Assembly: GCA_040758375.1 (NCBI GenBank) | Contig: JBFLWE010000003.1 | Location: forward strand, 50,798-114,797 | DNA from: CAMLIZ01 sp040758375 | Lineage (GTDB): Bacteria > Pseudomonadota > Gammaproteobacteria > Burkholderiales > Burkholderiaceae_C | DNA length: 64,000 bases | Reading direction: 5' to 3' | Shown here: one piece after another, positions 1 to 10,565 of the stretch | Numbering within the stretch: the first letter of the stretch is position 1 | How the letters are laid out: each line of letters begins with the position of its first letter | Notes under the pieces: generated by a model | Seen by the model: the letters and a program-made list of their open reading frames with translations, nothing else | Told to the model about the DNA's origin: nothing | Databases searched by the model: none | Program-made: the position numbers and the translations under genes

Positions 1-1542
1 CCGTTCCCCGCCGACCGGGCCTCGTTGCCGGCGTGGCTGCTGCAGCAGCAGCCCGTGCAGCGGGTCGACCTCTTCGGCGGCGGCTATTGGCTGCACGCAC
101 GCCTGCGCCACGACGGCATGAGCACCCGCTGGGTGATCGACCCCCACAACACCATCATCGACCAGCTGGAACTGCGGCTGTACGGCAGCGACGGCTCGGT
201 GCAGCAGTGGCGCAGCGGCTATCGCGCGCCGCACGAGTTCGCCCTGCACTACGGCGTCACCGTGCGGCTGGCGCCGGGCGTGCTGTACGACGTGCTGCTG
301 CGCCTGGACAGCCCGTACTACGCCTCGGCGCCGCATGTCGAGCTGGTGGAGCCGGACGCCTACCAACGCAAGGTGACGCGCGAGAACGCGCTCGTCCTGG
401 CGGCGCTGGGTGCACTGGCCGCGCTGGGCGCGTTCTTCCTGCTGCTCTATGGCCTGGCACGCCAGCGCAGCCACCTGTACTTTGCCTGCCAGACCCTGGT
501 CGCCTGCTGGGGCTGGGCCCTGACCTTCCAGGTGCCGGCCGAGCTGTTCGGCTGGCATGACCTGCGCTGGCACTACCTTCCCTTCTTCCTGGCGCCGGTG
601 TTCGGCAGCCTGTTCTGCGTCGAGTTCCTTGAGCTGAAGCGGCACCAGCAGCGCTGCGCCGCCGCATTCCGCGGGCTGGCGCTGGTGTCGGCGGCCTTGT
701 CGCCGCTGTCGGTGCTGGCCGTGGCCTATGCGCATGCGCTCGCCACGGTGCTCATCGCGCTGTGGATCAACCTGGCGTTGTTCTGCGGCCTCCGGGCCTG
801 GCGGCGCGGCTACCGGCCGGCGCGCTTCTTCGTGCTCGCGTTCCTGTCGCTGTTTGCACCGGCCGCGATCATCCTGCCCGGCAATCTCGACCTGGTGCCC
901 GACCTCGTGGCCAACGCGGAGCTGTGGACGCTGCTGGGCTCGGTGTGCGAAGCCTTGCTGCAGGCCTTCGCGCTGGCCGACCGCATCCGCAGCATGACGG
1001 CCGAGAAGGATCTCTACGTGGCCCGCCTGGACCAGGCGCTGAAGGTGGCGCACACCGACGTGCTCACCGGCATCGGCAACCGGTTTGCCTTCGGCCGCGC
1101 GCTCGAACAGGCGCAGCAGGCGCGGCACCAGGGGACGCTCGAGCCCCAGGTGCTGCTGGCGATCGACCTCGACGGCCTGAAGCGCGTGAACGACCGCCAC
1201 GGCCACCAGCAAGGCGACGAGCTGCTCAAACAGACGGCTGACGGACTGGTCGCGCTCACCGCATCGGCGGGCGCCTGCTTCCGGCTGGGCGGCGACGAGT
1301 TCGCACTCCTGGCGCCGGCGGAAGACGAGACACGCCTGCGCGCCGGCCTGGCGGCGCTCGACGCCCACCTGCGTGCCGCGGGCTTCGACGACAGCGGCCT
1401 CAGCTACGGCCTGGCGCACTGGGCGGACGAAACCGACCCCCAGACCCTGCTGCAGCAGGCCGACCAGCGCATGTACGACCACAAGCTGCGCCGCAAACGC
1501 GAACGCGGCGCCGGCGAGAGCACGCTCGCCGCCGCGCTTTGA
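1..1542 (+). CDS. Membrane-bound GGDEF diguanylate cyclase (5' end outside window)
   Basis: The frame is open from base 1, so the N-terminus, including any signal peptide, is missing. The first ~120 visible residues resemble the periplasmic 7TMR-DISMED2 sensor fold. Residues ~130-330 contain about seven hydrophobic segments (7TMR-DISM type), and a C-terminal GGDEF domain follows. The active-site motif RLGGDEF is intact at about residue 430, and the domain opens with HTDVLTGIGNR. The protein should make cyclic di-GMP from two GTP at the inner membrane in response to a periplasmic ligand. The ligand cannot be read from sequence. It is convergent with the gspF end of the T2SS operon, so no functional link is implied. 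The family call is firm; the sensor-domain name is from fold resemblance. Confidence 0.88.
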   Translation, partial: PFPADRASLPAWLLQQQPVQRVDLFGGGYWLHARLRHDGMSTRWVIDPHNTIIDQLELRLYGSDGSVQQWRSGYRAPHEFALHYGVTVRLAPGVLYDVLLRLDSPYYASAPHVELVEPDAYQRKVTRENALVLAALGALAALGAFFLLLYGLARQRSHLYFACQTLVACWGWALTFQVPAELFGWHDLRWHYLPFFLAPVFGSLFCVEFLELKRHQQRCAAAFRGLALVSAALSPLSVLAVAYAHALATVLIALWINLALFCGLRAWRRGYRPARFFVLAFLSLFAPAAIILPGNLDLVPDLVANAELWTLLGSVCEALLQAFALADRIRSMTAEKDLYVARLDQALKVAHTDVLTGIGNRFAFGRALEQAQQARHQGTLEPQVLLAIDLDGLKRVNDRHGHQQGDELLKQTADGLVALTASAGACFRLGGDEFALLAPAEDETRLRAGLAALDAHLRAAGFDDSGLSYGLAHWADETDPQTLLQQADQRMYDHKLRRKRERGAGESTLAAAL

Positions 1543-1575
1543 TCATTCGACTTCGCCCCCCCGCTGCCCCATTCG

Positions 1576-1752
1576 CCCAGCAGAACACCGCGGATCCGGC
1601 TCCGCCGGTCCGCAGGTGCTGCCCCCTAGAGCAACTGTCGCCCGGCCGCTCCGAAGGCAGTTGCTCGCCCCCTCGGGGGGGGCGGACGCGGTACCCCGCG
1701 GCCGGGGGCCGACATACAAGGGGGAAGCGCCGAAGGCGCTCCGGGGGTGGGC
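1576..1752 (+). repeat. GC-rich intergenic repeat, copy A (long form)
   Basis: This fills the space between two convergent genes. It carries the block GCGGATCCGGCTCCGCCGG followed by a GGTGCTGCCCCCT segment, then a second CCCCCTCGGGGG palindrome and a CGCCGAAGGCGCT mini-hairpin. The same ordered blocks recur at 3010, at 22646 (opposite strand) and, degenerately, at 57166. It has several self-complementary arms and no ORF of interest. It could also act as a bidirectional 3'-end structure for the flanking transcripts. Confidence 0.7.
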
Positions 1753-1753
1753 C

Positions 1754-2974
1754 CTACTTCACCCAGGTGTTGAGCTGGATGATCGGCAGCAGCACCGCCA
1801 GCACGATCAGCATGACCACCAGGCCCATCGCCACGATCAGCAGCGGCTCCAGGATGGTGGCCAGCGCCAGCGCGCGGCGCTGCACTTCGGCGCCCAGCTG
1901 ACGCGCCGCGCGGTCGAGCATGGTGGGCAGCTCGCCGGTCTGCTCACCCAGCCGGGCGAACATGGCCAGCAGCCCGGGAAAGCGCTTCTTGCCCGCGAGC
2001 GCGGCCGCCAGCGGCGCGCCTTCGCGCACCTGCACCAGCGCGTCCATCGCATCCACACGCAGCGATCGGTTGGACAGCGTTTCCGCGGCAGCCTGCAGCG
2101 CCTTGAGGATCGGCACGCCCGCGCCGGCCAGCATGGCCAGCGTGCCGGCGAAGCGGGCGGCGTTGTAGCCGCGGGCCAGGCGGCCGACCAGCGGCAGCCT
2201 GAGCCAGCCGGCATCGAAGCGCTCGCGGAAGGCCGGGTTGCGCAGCGAAAACATCAAGGTCCCGAGGCCGCCGACGGTGAGCAACAGCATCAGCCAGCCA
2301 TAGCCGCGCATGAAGTCGCTGATCGCCAGCATGGCCACGGTCAGGCCCGGCAGCGCGCGCTTGCTGCTGCTGAACACCGAGGCCACCTGGGGCACGACGT
2401 AGGTGACCAGGAACACCACGATCACCACCGCGATGATGGATACGATGGCCGGGTACAGCGTGGCACCGATCAGCTTGGCCTTGAGCGCCTGGCGCTCTTC
2501 CAGGTCGTCGGCCAGGCGCTCCAGCACCTGGCCGAGCGCGCCGCTTTGCTCGCCGGCGGCCACCACGGCGCGGTACACGTCGTCGAACTCGCGCGGGGCG
2601 CTGGCCAGCGCGCGCGCAAAAGGCGAGCCGGCATTGACCTCGCTGCGCAGGTGCGCCACCAGTTCGCGCTGGCGCGGGTCTTCCGACTCGTCGGCCAGCG
2701 CCGTGAGCGCGCGTTCCAGCGGCAGGCCCGAGCCCACCAGGCCGGCGAGCTGCCGCGTCCACACGGTGAGCGCGGTGGTGGTGAACACACGGCGGCCGAA
2801 GCGCGCCAACCCGCCGGCGCCCGCAGCGGTGCCGGCCGCGACCTGGGTCACCTGCAGCGGCACCAGCGACTGCGCGCGCAGCTGCGCCCGCGCGGCCTTG
2901 GCGTTGTCGGCCTCCAGCAGCCCGTTGGTGGGCTTGCCGCTGGCGGTGAGCGCTTCGAACTTGTAGGCAGGCAT
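1754..2974 (-). CDS. gspF: Type II secretion inner-membrane platform protein GspF
   Basis: GspF is the polytopic platform protein that couples the GspE ATPase to pseudopilus assembly. The 406-residue length is typical. The N-terminus MPAYKFEALTASGK is characteristic of the family. Two T2SSF helical domains are visible (about residues 65-190 and 265-390), separated by hydrophobic segments, with a terminal membrane helix. It is the last gene of the leftward gsp operon, separated from gspE by 118 bases that hold a repeat. That interruption contrasts with the overlaps upstream and could lower gspF expression. Confidence 0.97.
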   Translation of the reverse strand: MPAYKFEALTASGKPTNGLLEADNAKAARAQLRAQSLVPLQVTQVAAGTAAGAGGLARFGRRVFTTTALTVWTRQLAGLVGSGLPLERALTALADESEDPRQRELVAHLRSEVNAGSPFARALASAPREFDDVYRAVVAAGEQSGALGQVLERLADDLEERQALKAKLIGATLYPAIVSIIAVVIVVFLVTYVVPQVASVFSSSKRALPGLTVAMLAISDFMRGYGWLMLLLTVGGLGTLMFSLRNPAFRERFDAGWLRLPLVGRLARGYNAARFAGTLAMLAGAGVPILKALQAAAETLSNRSLRVDAMDALVQVREGAPLAAALAGKKRFPGLLAMFARLGEQTGELPTMLDRAARQLGAEVQRRALALATILEPLLIVAMGLVVMLIVLAVLLPIIQLNTWVK

Positions 2975-3009
2975 ATGTCAGGTCAGTCTGCGCCGCGTTC
3001 GGCGGCGGC

Positions 3010-3090
3010 AGCCCAGGTCTTGCGCGGATCTGGCTTCGCCAGTGCGCCGCAAGGGCCCCCTCGGGGGGCAGCGACCGAAGGGAGCGTGGG
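3010..3090 (+). repeat. GC-rich intergenic repeat, copy C (short, degenerate)
   Basis: This sits between gspF and gspE, inside what should be one transcript. It shows GCGGATCTGGCTTCGCCAG, then GGGCCCCCTCGGGGGGCAG, matching the order of blocks in the 1576 copy with several substitutions. The perfect palindrome around CCCCCTCGGGGG can form a strong RNA hairpin and may protect the upstream message or reduce read-through to gspF. Confidence 0.6.
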
Positions 3091-3092
3091 GC

Positions 3093-4514
<1,422 letters not shown>

Positions 4515-4519
4515 GGCGT

Positions 4520-6817
4520 TTACTGCTGGGGAGTGGGGGCCGAAGGCGCCGACGCGGGCGCCGAGGCGGAAGGCGCCGAGGCTGCGGGCGCCATCAGCGG
4601 CCGGCCTTGCTGCACCGTGCCGGTATCGGGCAGCACCGGCACGCCGCTGATCGGCAAGGTCGCGCGGGTTTCCGGCTTCGTGCCCAGCTGCTGGTTGCGC
4701 ACGAAGTCATAGCGGTCGGACGACATCGCATTGGCCGCCGCCTGGTCGCGCAGCACTACCGGCCGCAGGAACACCATCAGGTTGGTGCGCCGGCGCTCGC
4801 GGCTTTCGGTGCGGAACAGCGCGCCCAGCACCGGGATGTCGCCCAGCAGCGGAACCTTGGACCGGTTGTCGTTGTAGCGGTCCTGGATCAGGCCGCCGAT
4901 CACGATGACGTTGCCGTCGTCCACCACCACGGTGGACTCGATCGAGCGCTTGGTGGTGGACGGGCCCGCGTTGGCCGTGCCGGCGGCGGTTTCGTTCAGC
5001 ACGTTGGACGACTCCTGGAAGATCGTCATGCGCACCGTGTTGCCCTCGCCCACCTGCGGCCGCACGCGCAGCACCAGGCCCACGTCCTTGCGCTCGATGG
5101 TCTGGAAGGGGTTGGTCGCGCCGCTGCCGGTGCCGGTGTTGGTGAACGAACCCGTGATGAAGGGCACGTTGTCGCCCACCACGATCTTGGCTTCCTCGTT
5201 GTCCAGCGTCACCAGGTTGGGCGCCGAGAGCACGTTGGCGCCGCTCACGCCGGCGAAGGCCTTGGCGAGCACGCCCAGGCCGTAGCGGCCATTGGCGCCG
5301 AATCGGTTGACCCCCGCGGCCACGAAGCCCTCGGGCGTGAAAGGCGTCGTGCCGGTGGCGCCGCTCGTCAGCGCCTGTGCGAGCCCGAGGATGTTGTCCA
5401 TGCTGGTGCCGAAGGCCGTGCCGACGCCGCCGCTCACGCTCTTGCCGTCGGGGCCGCCGAGCAGCAACCACTGCACGCCGAGCTGGGAGTTTTCGTTGTC
5501 GTTCAGCTCGACGATCACCGCTTCCACGTAGATCTGTGCGCGGCGCGAGTCGAGCTGGTCGATCACCGCGCGGATCTGCCGGTACAGCGGCTCGGGCGCC
5601 GTGATGATCAGCGAGTTGGTCGCCGGATCGGCCTGCACGAAGCCGCCGGTCGAAGGCGAGGCCGAGGCCGCCAGCGGGGCCGTGGCCGCGGTGGACGAGG
5701 TGCCGCCGCCGGCGCTGCCGCCGAGCGACGTGACGTTGGCCGACGGGCTGGGTTGAGTCGGCGTGATGCCGCTGCCGCCGCCCAGGCCGCCGGCGCCGCC
5801 CCCGTTGCTGCCGGCCGTGAACGCCGCGCGCAGCACGGTCGCCAGCTTCACCGCGTCGGCATTGCGAAGGTACACCACGTAGATGTTGCCCGCCGGGCCC
5901 GCGCTGCCCATCGGCCGGTCGAGCTTTTCGATCACGGCGCGCATGCTGGCCAGCCGCGCCGGGTTGGCCGCGCGCAGGATGAGCGAGTTGCTGCGCGAAT
6001 CGGGGATCACCGTGATCGCGCCCGCGCCGCCCGCGCCCGGCACGCCCGGCGGCAGCGCGACACCGGTGCTGCCGCCTTCGGACAGCCGCTGCACCAGCGG
6101 CGCCAGGTCGGCCGCCACTGCATGCTGTAGCGGCACGATGTCGACGTCGGTGCCCGAGGGCGTGTCGATCGCCGCGATGATGCGCGAGATGCGCTGCAGG
6201 TTGTCTGCGTAGTCGGTGATGACCAGCGTGTTGTTGCCCGGGTTGGCGTTGATCGTGTTGTTCGGGCTGATCAGCGGCCGCAGGATCGTGACCAGGTTGT
6301 TCGCGTTCTCGTAGTTGAGGCGGAACACCTGCGTGATGATCTGGTCGCCGCGCAGCGAGGGCGTGCCCACCGACACGGTGCCGGCCTGCAGCTTGGCGTC
6401 GGCCTCTGGCACCACCTTCAGCAGTCCGGCGTTTTCCACCACCGTGAAGCCCAGGCCGCGCAGTGCCGCCAGGTAGTTCAGATAGGCCTCGCGGATCGAC
6501 AGCGGCTGCTCGCTGTACACGGTGATCTGGCCGCGCACGCGCGGGTCCACCATGATCGGGCGGTCGAGCATCGCGCTCATCGCGCGCGTCACCGCCTCGA
6601 TGTCGGCGTTCACGAAGTTCAGCGTCACCGGCGCGCGGGCACGCGACACCTGATGGCTCGGGATGGCGGCGCGGCCGCCTTCTTCGTTCTGCGCCTGGGC
6701 CGGCAGCACGCCGCACGACAGGCTGGCGGCCAGCGCACTGCAGGCCCACACGCGGGCATGCGGCAGCCGGCGCTTGGTCACAGTCGTGCGGAAGTGGCGC
6801 TCTTGTTGCATGGTCAT
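4520..6817 (-). CDS. gspD: Type II secretion outer-membrane secretin GspD
   Basis: GspD forms the outer-membrane channel through which folded exoproteins leave. The 765-residue product starts with a basic region and a signal peptide ending near LPAQAQ. N0-N3 domains follow, then the secretin core, including the terminal block VPLLGDIPVLGALF. The tail is Ser/Ala/Pro-rich, and a Gly/Ser-rich insertion lies in the N3 region. I use the ATG that overlaps the gspN stop as ATGA; a second in-frame ATG lies two codons later. A longer open frame upstream is only the gspN shadow. No pilotin (GspS) gene is visible in the window. Confidence 0.96.
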   Translation of the reverse strand: MTMQQERHFRTTVTKRRLPHARVWACSALAASLSCGVLPAQAQNEEGGRAAIPSHQVSRARAPVTLNFVNADIEAVTRAMSAMLDRPIMVDPRVRGQITVYSEQPLSIREAYLNYLAALRGLGFTVVENAGLLKVVPEADAKLQAGTVSVGTPSLRGDQIITQVFRLNYENANNLVTILRPLISPNNTINANPGNNTLVITDYADNLQRISRIIAAIDTPSGTDVDIVPLQHAVAADLAPLVQRLSEGGSTGVALPPGVPGAGGAGAITVIPDSRSNSLILRAANPARLASMRAVIEKLDRPMGSAGPAGNIYVVYLRNADAVKLATVLRAAFTAGSNGGGAGGLGGGSGITPTQPSPSANVTSLGGSAGGGTSSTAATAPLAASASPSTGGFVQADPATNSLIITAPEPLYRQIRAVIDQLDSRRAQIYVEAVIVELNDNENSQLGVQWLLLGGPDGKSVSGGVGTAFGTSMDNILGLAQALTSGATGTTPFTPEGFVAAGVNRFGANGRYGLGVLAKAFAGVSGANVLSAPNLVTLDNEEAKIVVGDNVPFITGSFTNTGTGSGATNPFQTIERKDVGLVLRVRPQVGEGNTVRMTIFQESSNVLNETAAGTANAGPSTTKRSIESTVVVDDGNVIVIGGLIQDRYNDNRSKVPLLGDIPVLGALFRTESRERRRTNLMVFLRPVVLRDQAAANAMSSDRYDFVRNQQLGTKPETRATLPISGVPVLPDTGTVQQGRPLMAPAASAPSASAPASAPSAPTPQQ

Positions 6818-7731
6818 CCGATCGAAATGAGGGACAGCGCGCCCTGGCGCCGCCCGATGATGTTCAGCAGGTTGTTCAAGGCCGCCTCGCTGCCCGGCGC
6901 GGCGCGCGCGTCGCCGCGGAAGCGCACCTTGCCCGCGGTCCACTGGCCGCTGCCGTTGAGCTGCAGCGCGCCGTCGAGCGTGTTGAGACTGATCTCGGTG
7001 GGCCGGCTGGCATCGGCATTGCCGATCAACGACAGGCGGTAGCTGCCCAGCGTGTCCAGGGTGGACAGGCGCGACGAGGCGCCCAGCAGCAGCAGGTCCG
7101 CCTGGCCGCTCATGTGCCAGCGCCCCTGGGCCGACTGTAACGTGAGTCCCGGGGAGGTGAGTTTCAGCACGCCGCCGAGCTGCAGGGTGTTCCAGGGCGT
7201 GCCCAGCCCTGCCAGCCAGGCGGCCGGCCACTGCGCGATGGCGCCGCCGGCCTGGCCGCCGGCGGGCGGCACCAGCTCCACCTGCATGCGGCCGAAGCCG
7301 GGCTTGATGCGCAGCGCCACCTGGTCGTTGAGGCAGCAGTCCTGCTTCAGGCGCAGCTCGAGGCCCAGGCCGTGAAAGCCCAGGTCCCAGGACAGCCGGC
7401 CGGGCAGGGCGCTCGCGTCGCGGCTGCCGGGCCCGCCGGTGAGCACCAGCACCGCGCTGCCGCCCCAGACGGTGCCGCGCGCCTCGGTGAGCAGCAGCCG
7501 GCCCTCGGTGGCCGAGGCGATGCCGCGCGCCAGCCAGCCCGCGGGCGCAAAGGCGACCAGGCCGTACAGCGCGCCGGCCAGCACGCCCCACACGCCCCAG
7601 CGCGAGGCTGCATGTCGGGTGCGCTGCCAGGCCAGCTCGGCCAGCGTGGACTCGGCGAATCCGGTGCGCGCAAAGCGCTGCTTGCGCCGGGCAGGCAGCC
7701 AGGCCGAAAGCGTGTCGCGGAAGGTCCTCAT
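6814..7731 (-). CDS. gspN: Type II secretion protein GspN
   Basis: A 305-residue bitopic inner-membrane protein with one hydrophobic segment near residues 45-70 and a periplasmic domain. Strongly recognisable T2SN features are the TEGRLLLTEARGTVW block and the C-terminal RRQGALSLISIG. GspN is dispensable in some T2SS but common in Burkholderiales and xanthomonads. Its ATG shares one base with the gspM stop (TGATG), and its own stop overlaps the gspD start, which fixes both ends. Confidence 0.92.
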   Translation of the reverse strand: MRTFRDTLSAWLPARRKQRFARTGFAESTLAELAWQRTRHAASRWGVWGVLAGALYGLVAFAPAGWLARGIASATEGRLLLTEARGTVWGGSAVLVLTGGPGSRDASALPGRLSWDLGFHGLGLELRLKQDCCLNDQVALRIKPGFGRMQVELVPPAGGQAGGAIAQWPAAWLAGLGTPWNTLQLGGVLKLTSPGLTLQSAQGRWHMSGQADLLLLGASSRLSTLDTLGSYRLSLIGNADASRPTEISLNTLDGALQLNGSGQWTAGKVRFRGDARAAPGSEAALNNLLNIIGRRQGALSLISIG

Positions 7732-8246
7732 CAGGTGCCCGATCCGAGGGTCACGACCACGCGGCCGGTATAGCCCTGCGGCGCGCGGTTGAGCTCGGCT
7801 TCCACCGGCCGCGCGCGTGCGCCGCTGCGCGCCTCGGCCAGCCAGCTGCGCAGTTGCTCGCCGCTCACGCCGTTGAGGGTGAGGATGGCCCGATCGCCCT
7901 GCACCGACAGCCGCGCCCGTTCGCCCAGCCGGTCGGTCGCGGCCTTGAGCACGATGGCGGCCTGCGCCGGCGGCATGGGCGCGGTGTTGCGCAGCTCGCG
8001 GCCTTCGGCGGCCAGGCGCTGCATCTGCTGCAGCTGCATGTCGAGCAGGTCGATGCGTGCCGGCGCCTCGCGCACCGTGCGCAGCGCCGGCTGCACGAAG
8101 ACCAGCCAGGCGAGGAACAGCAGCAGCACCGTGCCGCCGGCGGCCACCAGGCGCCGTTCGCGCGGCGCCAGCGCCTGCCAGCGCGCGAGCAGAGTGCTGC
8201 GCCAGGCGTTGAAGGCCGGCGGCAAGGTCAGGCGGGAGGCATTCAT
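7731..8246 (-). CDS. gspM: Type II secretion protein GspM
   Basis: A 171-residue inner-membrane assembly protein with one transmembrane helix at about 35-55 (GGTVLLLFLAWLVFVQPAL) and a periplasmic ferredoxin-like domain. Upstream of the helix the PRERRLV sequence is typical of GspM. GspM binds GspL and GspE. The start overlaps the gspL stop as ATGA. The long open frame running upstream in the same phase is the gspL shadow. Confidence 0.9.
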   Translation of the reverse strand: MNASRLTLPPAFNAWRSTLLARWQALAPRERRLVAAGGTVLLLFLAWLVFVQPALRTVREAPARIDLLDMQLQQMQRLAAEGRELRNTAPMPPAQAAIVLKAATDRLGERARLSVQGDRAILTLNGVSGEQLRSWLAEARSGARARPVEAELNRAPQGYTGRVVVTLGSGT

Positions 8247-9490
8247 GCGGCACCTCCCGCCGCGCGCGTGAGCGTGAGCCGTCCGGCGTCGAACTCCACC
8301 TGCCAGCCCGCCGGGCGCAGTTGCGAGCGGAACTGCGCCACCTGCTCGGGCGTCCAGCCGGTGGCCGCCAGCGTGAGGCGGCCGGGCTCGAAGCGCAGCA
8401 TCTCCACCGGTGGGCGGTCGGGCGGCCAGGCGGAGGCGGCGGCCTGCAGCAGCGCCTCGAGATCGTTCTCGCCCGGCTTGCCGGCGGCCGCGCGCAGGCT
8501 CTCGGTCTCGCGCTGCATCTGCACCGGGGCGTCGATCACCGCGCGCACGTTGGGGTAGGTCTTGCGCAGCAGCTCCACCATCGCCTGCTGCTTGGCTTCG
8601 ATGGCGCCGCGCTGGTGCCAGGCCCAGAGGTTCAGGCCCACGAGATTCAGCGCCAGCAGGCCGACCACGCCCCAGCGCACCGGCCGCCAGGCGGGGCTGA
8701 GCCAGCGCAGCCAGGCGTCGCGCAGCGCGCGCGCGCCGCGGTGGCGCGGCGCGAGGTCGAACTGCCGCAGGTTCCACAGCGTGCGCGTGGCCTGCAGCGC
8801 GCGCTGTTCGGCCGACAGCACGATCACCGGCGCGCCCAGCCAGCGCTCGGCGGGTGCGGCGACCGCGGGCGTGGCGGTCCAGCGGGCCGCGTCGGCGCCC
8901 TGGCCGGGCAACAGCGTGCGCGCCAGCGTGCCCTGCAGCCGCAGGCAGGCCACGCCCTGCGCGTCCGACCACACCAGGTTCATCTGCTCGGTGCTGCCGT
9001 CGGCCTCGGGGCCTTCGGAAAAATGGCCCACCGGTATCTCGTCGGGCCAGGCGGCCGGCACGACGCGCTCGACGCTGCGGTTGGCCTTCTCCAGCACCGC
9101 CAGGTGGCTGGCCAGCCACGGCTTGTGCACCGCCGCCACCCAGGTGGGCTGGCCGGCGCTGGCGCCGGGGGCGAACGCCAGGTGGGTGACGTCCGGCTCG
9201 TCGAGCAGGGCTTCCTCGAGCAGGCCCACCAGCGCGGCGCGCATCTTGGCGCGCGGCGCCTTCGGCAGGGTGATGCGGTGCCAGCCCACGTCGCAGTCGG
9301 ACAGCACGGCGGCCACGCTGTCGGCGCGCGGCAGCAACGAGGCCGCGCAACGGCCTTGTGCACCCACGCTGAGACCGTCGGGGCTGAGCACGTAGCTGAA
9401 CTCGGTGCCGGAGGAGGCGGTGGCGGCGCTGTCCGCCGCGGCAGGGCCGAGGCGCGGGCGCGGCGGGATCAGGACGACGAGGATGGACAT
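8243..9490 (-). CDS. gspL: Type II secretion protein GspL
   Basis: A 415-residue cytoplasmic-membrane-periplasmic linker. The N-terminal ~230 residues form the actin-like cytoplasmic domain that recruits GspE. A transmembrane helix follows near 270-290 (WGVVGLLALNLVGLNLWAW), then a ferredoxin-like periplasmic domain. The ATG is preceded by 109 non-coding bases after gspK, the only sizeable gap in this part of the operon. Confidence 0.92.
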   Translation of the reverse strand: MSILVVLIPPRPRLGPAAADSAATASSGTEFSYVLSPDGLSVGAQGRCAASLLPRADSVAAVLSDCDVGWHRITLPKAPRAKMRAALVGLLEEALLDEPDVTHLAFAPGASAGQPTWVAAVHKPWLASHLAVLEKANRSVERVVPAAWPDEIPVGHFSEGPEADGSTEQMNLVWSDAQGVACLRLQGTLARTLLPGQGADAARWTATPAVAAPAERWLGAPVIVLSAEQRALQATRTLWNLRQFDLAPRHRGARALRDAWLRWLSPAWRPVRWGVVGLLALNLVGLNLWAWHQRGAIEAKQQAMVELLRKTYPNVRAVIDAPVQMQRETESLRAAAGKPGENDLEALLQAAASAWPPDRPPVEMLRFEPGRLTLAATGWTPEQVAQFRSQLRPAGWQVEFDAGRLTLTRAAGGAA

Positions 9491-9599
9491 AGGCGGGGCA
9501 GGCTACTGCCTTTGATAGGGGGCCGCAATGGTGATTCGATGTAAATCAACGGCTTGCAGCCGGTTGTTGTAGCGCTGGCTGAGCATTGTGCCGCCCTCA
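9491..9599. other. Non-coding gap between gspK and gspL
   Basis: No ORF is supported here, although the gsp genes on either side are mostly overlapping. The stretch is less GC-rich than its neighbours, with an AT-rich patch (GATTTACATCGAATC on the minus strand). I could not fit a convincing -35/-10 pair. An internal promoter, a processing site or a remnant of a lost start region are all possible. Confidence 0.4.
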
Positions 9600-10565
9600 C
9601 TAGCTGCCGGCCAGCAGGTTGACCCGCTCCCGGCGCAACACCTCGGAGGCGCCGCCGCCGGCCGGTCGGCGCACCAGCGAGCGCTCCTGCAGCACGCGGT
9701 CGCCCAGGCGCACCTGGCCTTGCACCTCGAAGTAGCCGGAGCGCACGCTCAGGCGCGACACCGGGTTTTCGCCCTGCAGGCCTGCGATCGTGGCGATCGC
9801 GCCCGGATCCTTGAAGGGCTCGCGCTGCCGCATCTGCACCAGCCGCTCGGCGGTGCCGACGTCCATCTGGTCGACCACCGCGGCGATCACCTCGCGCGGC
9901 GCGGTGTTCACGTTGACCTGCGTGGGTTCGGGCAGCAGCACCACGAAAGGCAGCAGCCGTTTCAGCTCGCCGGGGTCGACGCCCAGCCACACCAGTTGCT
10001 CTACCGTCTGCGGCGCCACGGCGGCGTTGGGGGCGCCGGTCCAGGCCGCGGCCAGGCCTTCGCCGATGCGCTGGGCGGTGCTCTGCGGCACGCCGGCCAG
10101 CTCGCACAAGCGTTGCAACACCTGCAGCTCGTCGGTCTTGAGCTTGTTTTCCTGCACCAGGTTGCGCAGGTTGTAGCGCGCCTGCAGGTCGGCGATGGAG
10201 CCGGAGAGGAACGCGTCCAGCCCGCTGCCGTCGTCGGCGTTGTTGTTCTTGTCGGCGGCCAGGAAGCTGGACAGCCGCGCCTCGGCCAGCGGCACGGCCC
10301 ACGGCTCGCCCAGATGATCGACCGGGTGGTTGCTGTTGCTCTTGGCGTCCTCGCGCAGGATCAGGCGCGCCCAGTCGAGCGCGCCGGTGAGGATCCAGGC
10401 CGATTGCGTGCGCGCGCGCTCGGCTGCTTCGACCTGCACGGCGCGCCACTGCTGCCACACCATGCTGGCGGCCAGGGTGGTGATCAGGGTGAGGATGATC
10501 ATCGCCAGCAGCAGGGCCGCGCCACGCTGGGCCTTGAGTGAATGGGCGCGCGGCTTCATCGTCAT
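9600..10565 (-). CDS. gspK: Type II secretion minor pseudopilin GspK
   Basis: A 321-residue large minor pseudopilin that caps the pseudopilus with GspI and GspJ. The N-terminal prepilin site is KAQRG^AALLLAMIILTL; alanine at +1 and the lack of Glu at +5 are hallmarks of GspK. A SAM-like helical domain with VNVNTAPREVIAAV follows at ~205-220. The start overlaps the gspJ stop (ATGA). A second in-frame ATG lies two codons downstream. Confidence 0.94.
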   Translation of the reverse strand: MTMKPRAHSLKAQRGAALLLAMIILTLITTLAASMVWQQWRAVQVEAAERARTQSAWILTGALDWARLILREDAKSNSNHPVDHLGEPWAVPLAEARLSSFLAADKNNNADDGSGLDAFLSGSIADLQARYNLRNLVQENKLKTDELQVLQRLCELAGVPQSTAQRIGEGLAAAWTGAPNAAVAPQTVEQLVWLGVDPGELKRLLPFVVLLPEPTQVNVNTAPREVIAAVVDQMDVGTAERLVQMRQREPFKDPGAIATIAGLQGENPVSRLSVRSGYFEVQGQVRLGDRVLQERSLVRRPAGGGASEVLRRERVNLLAGS

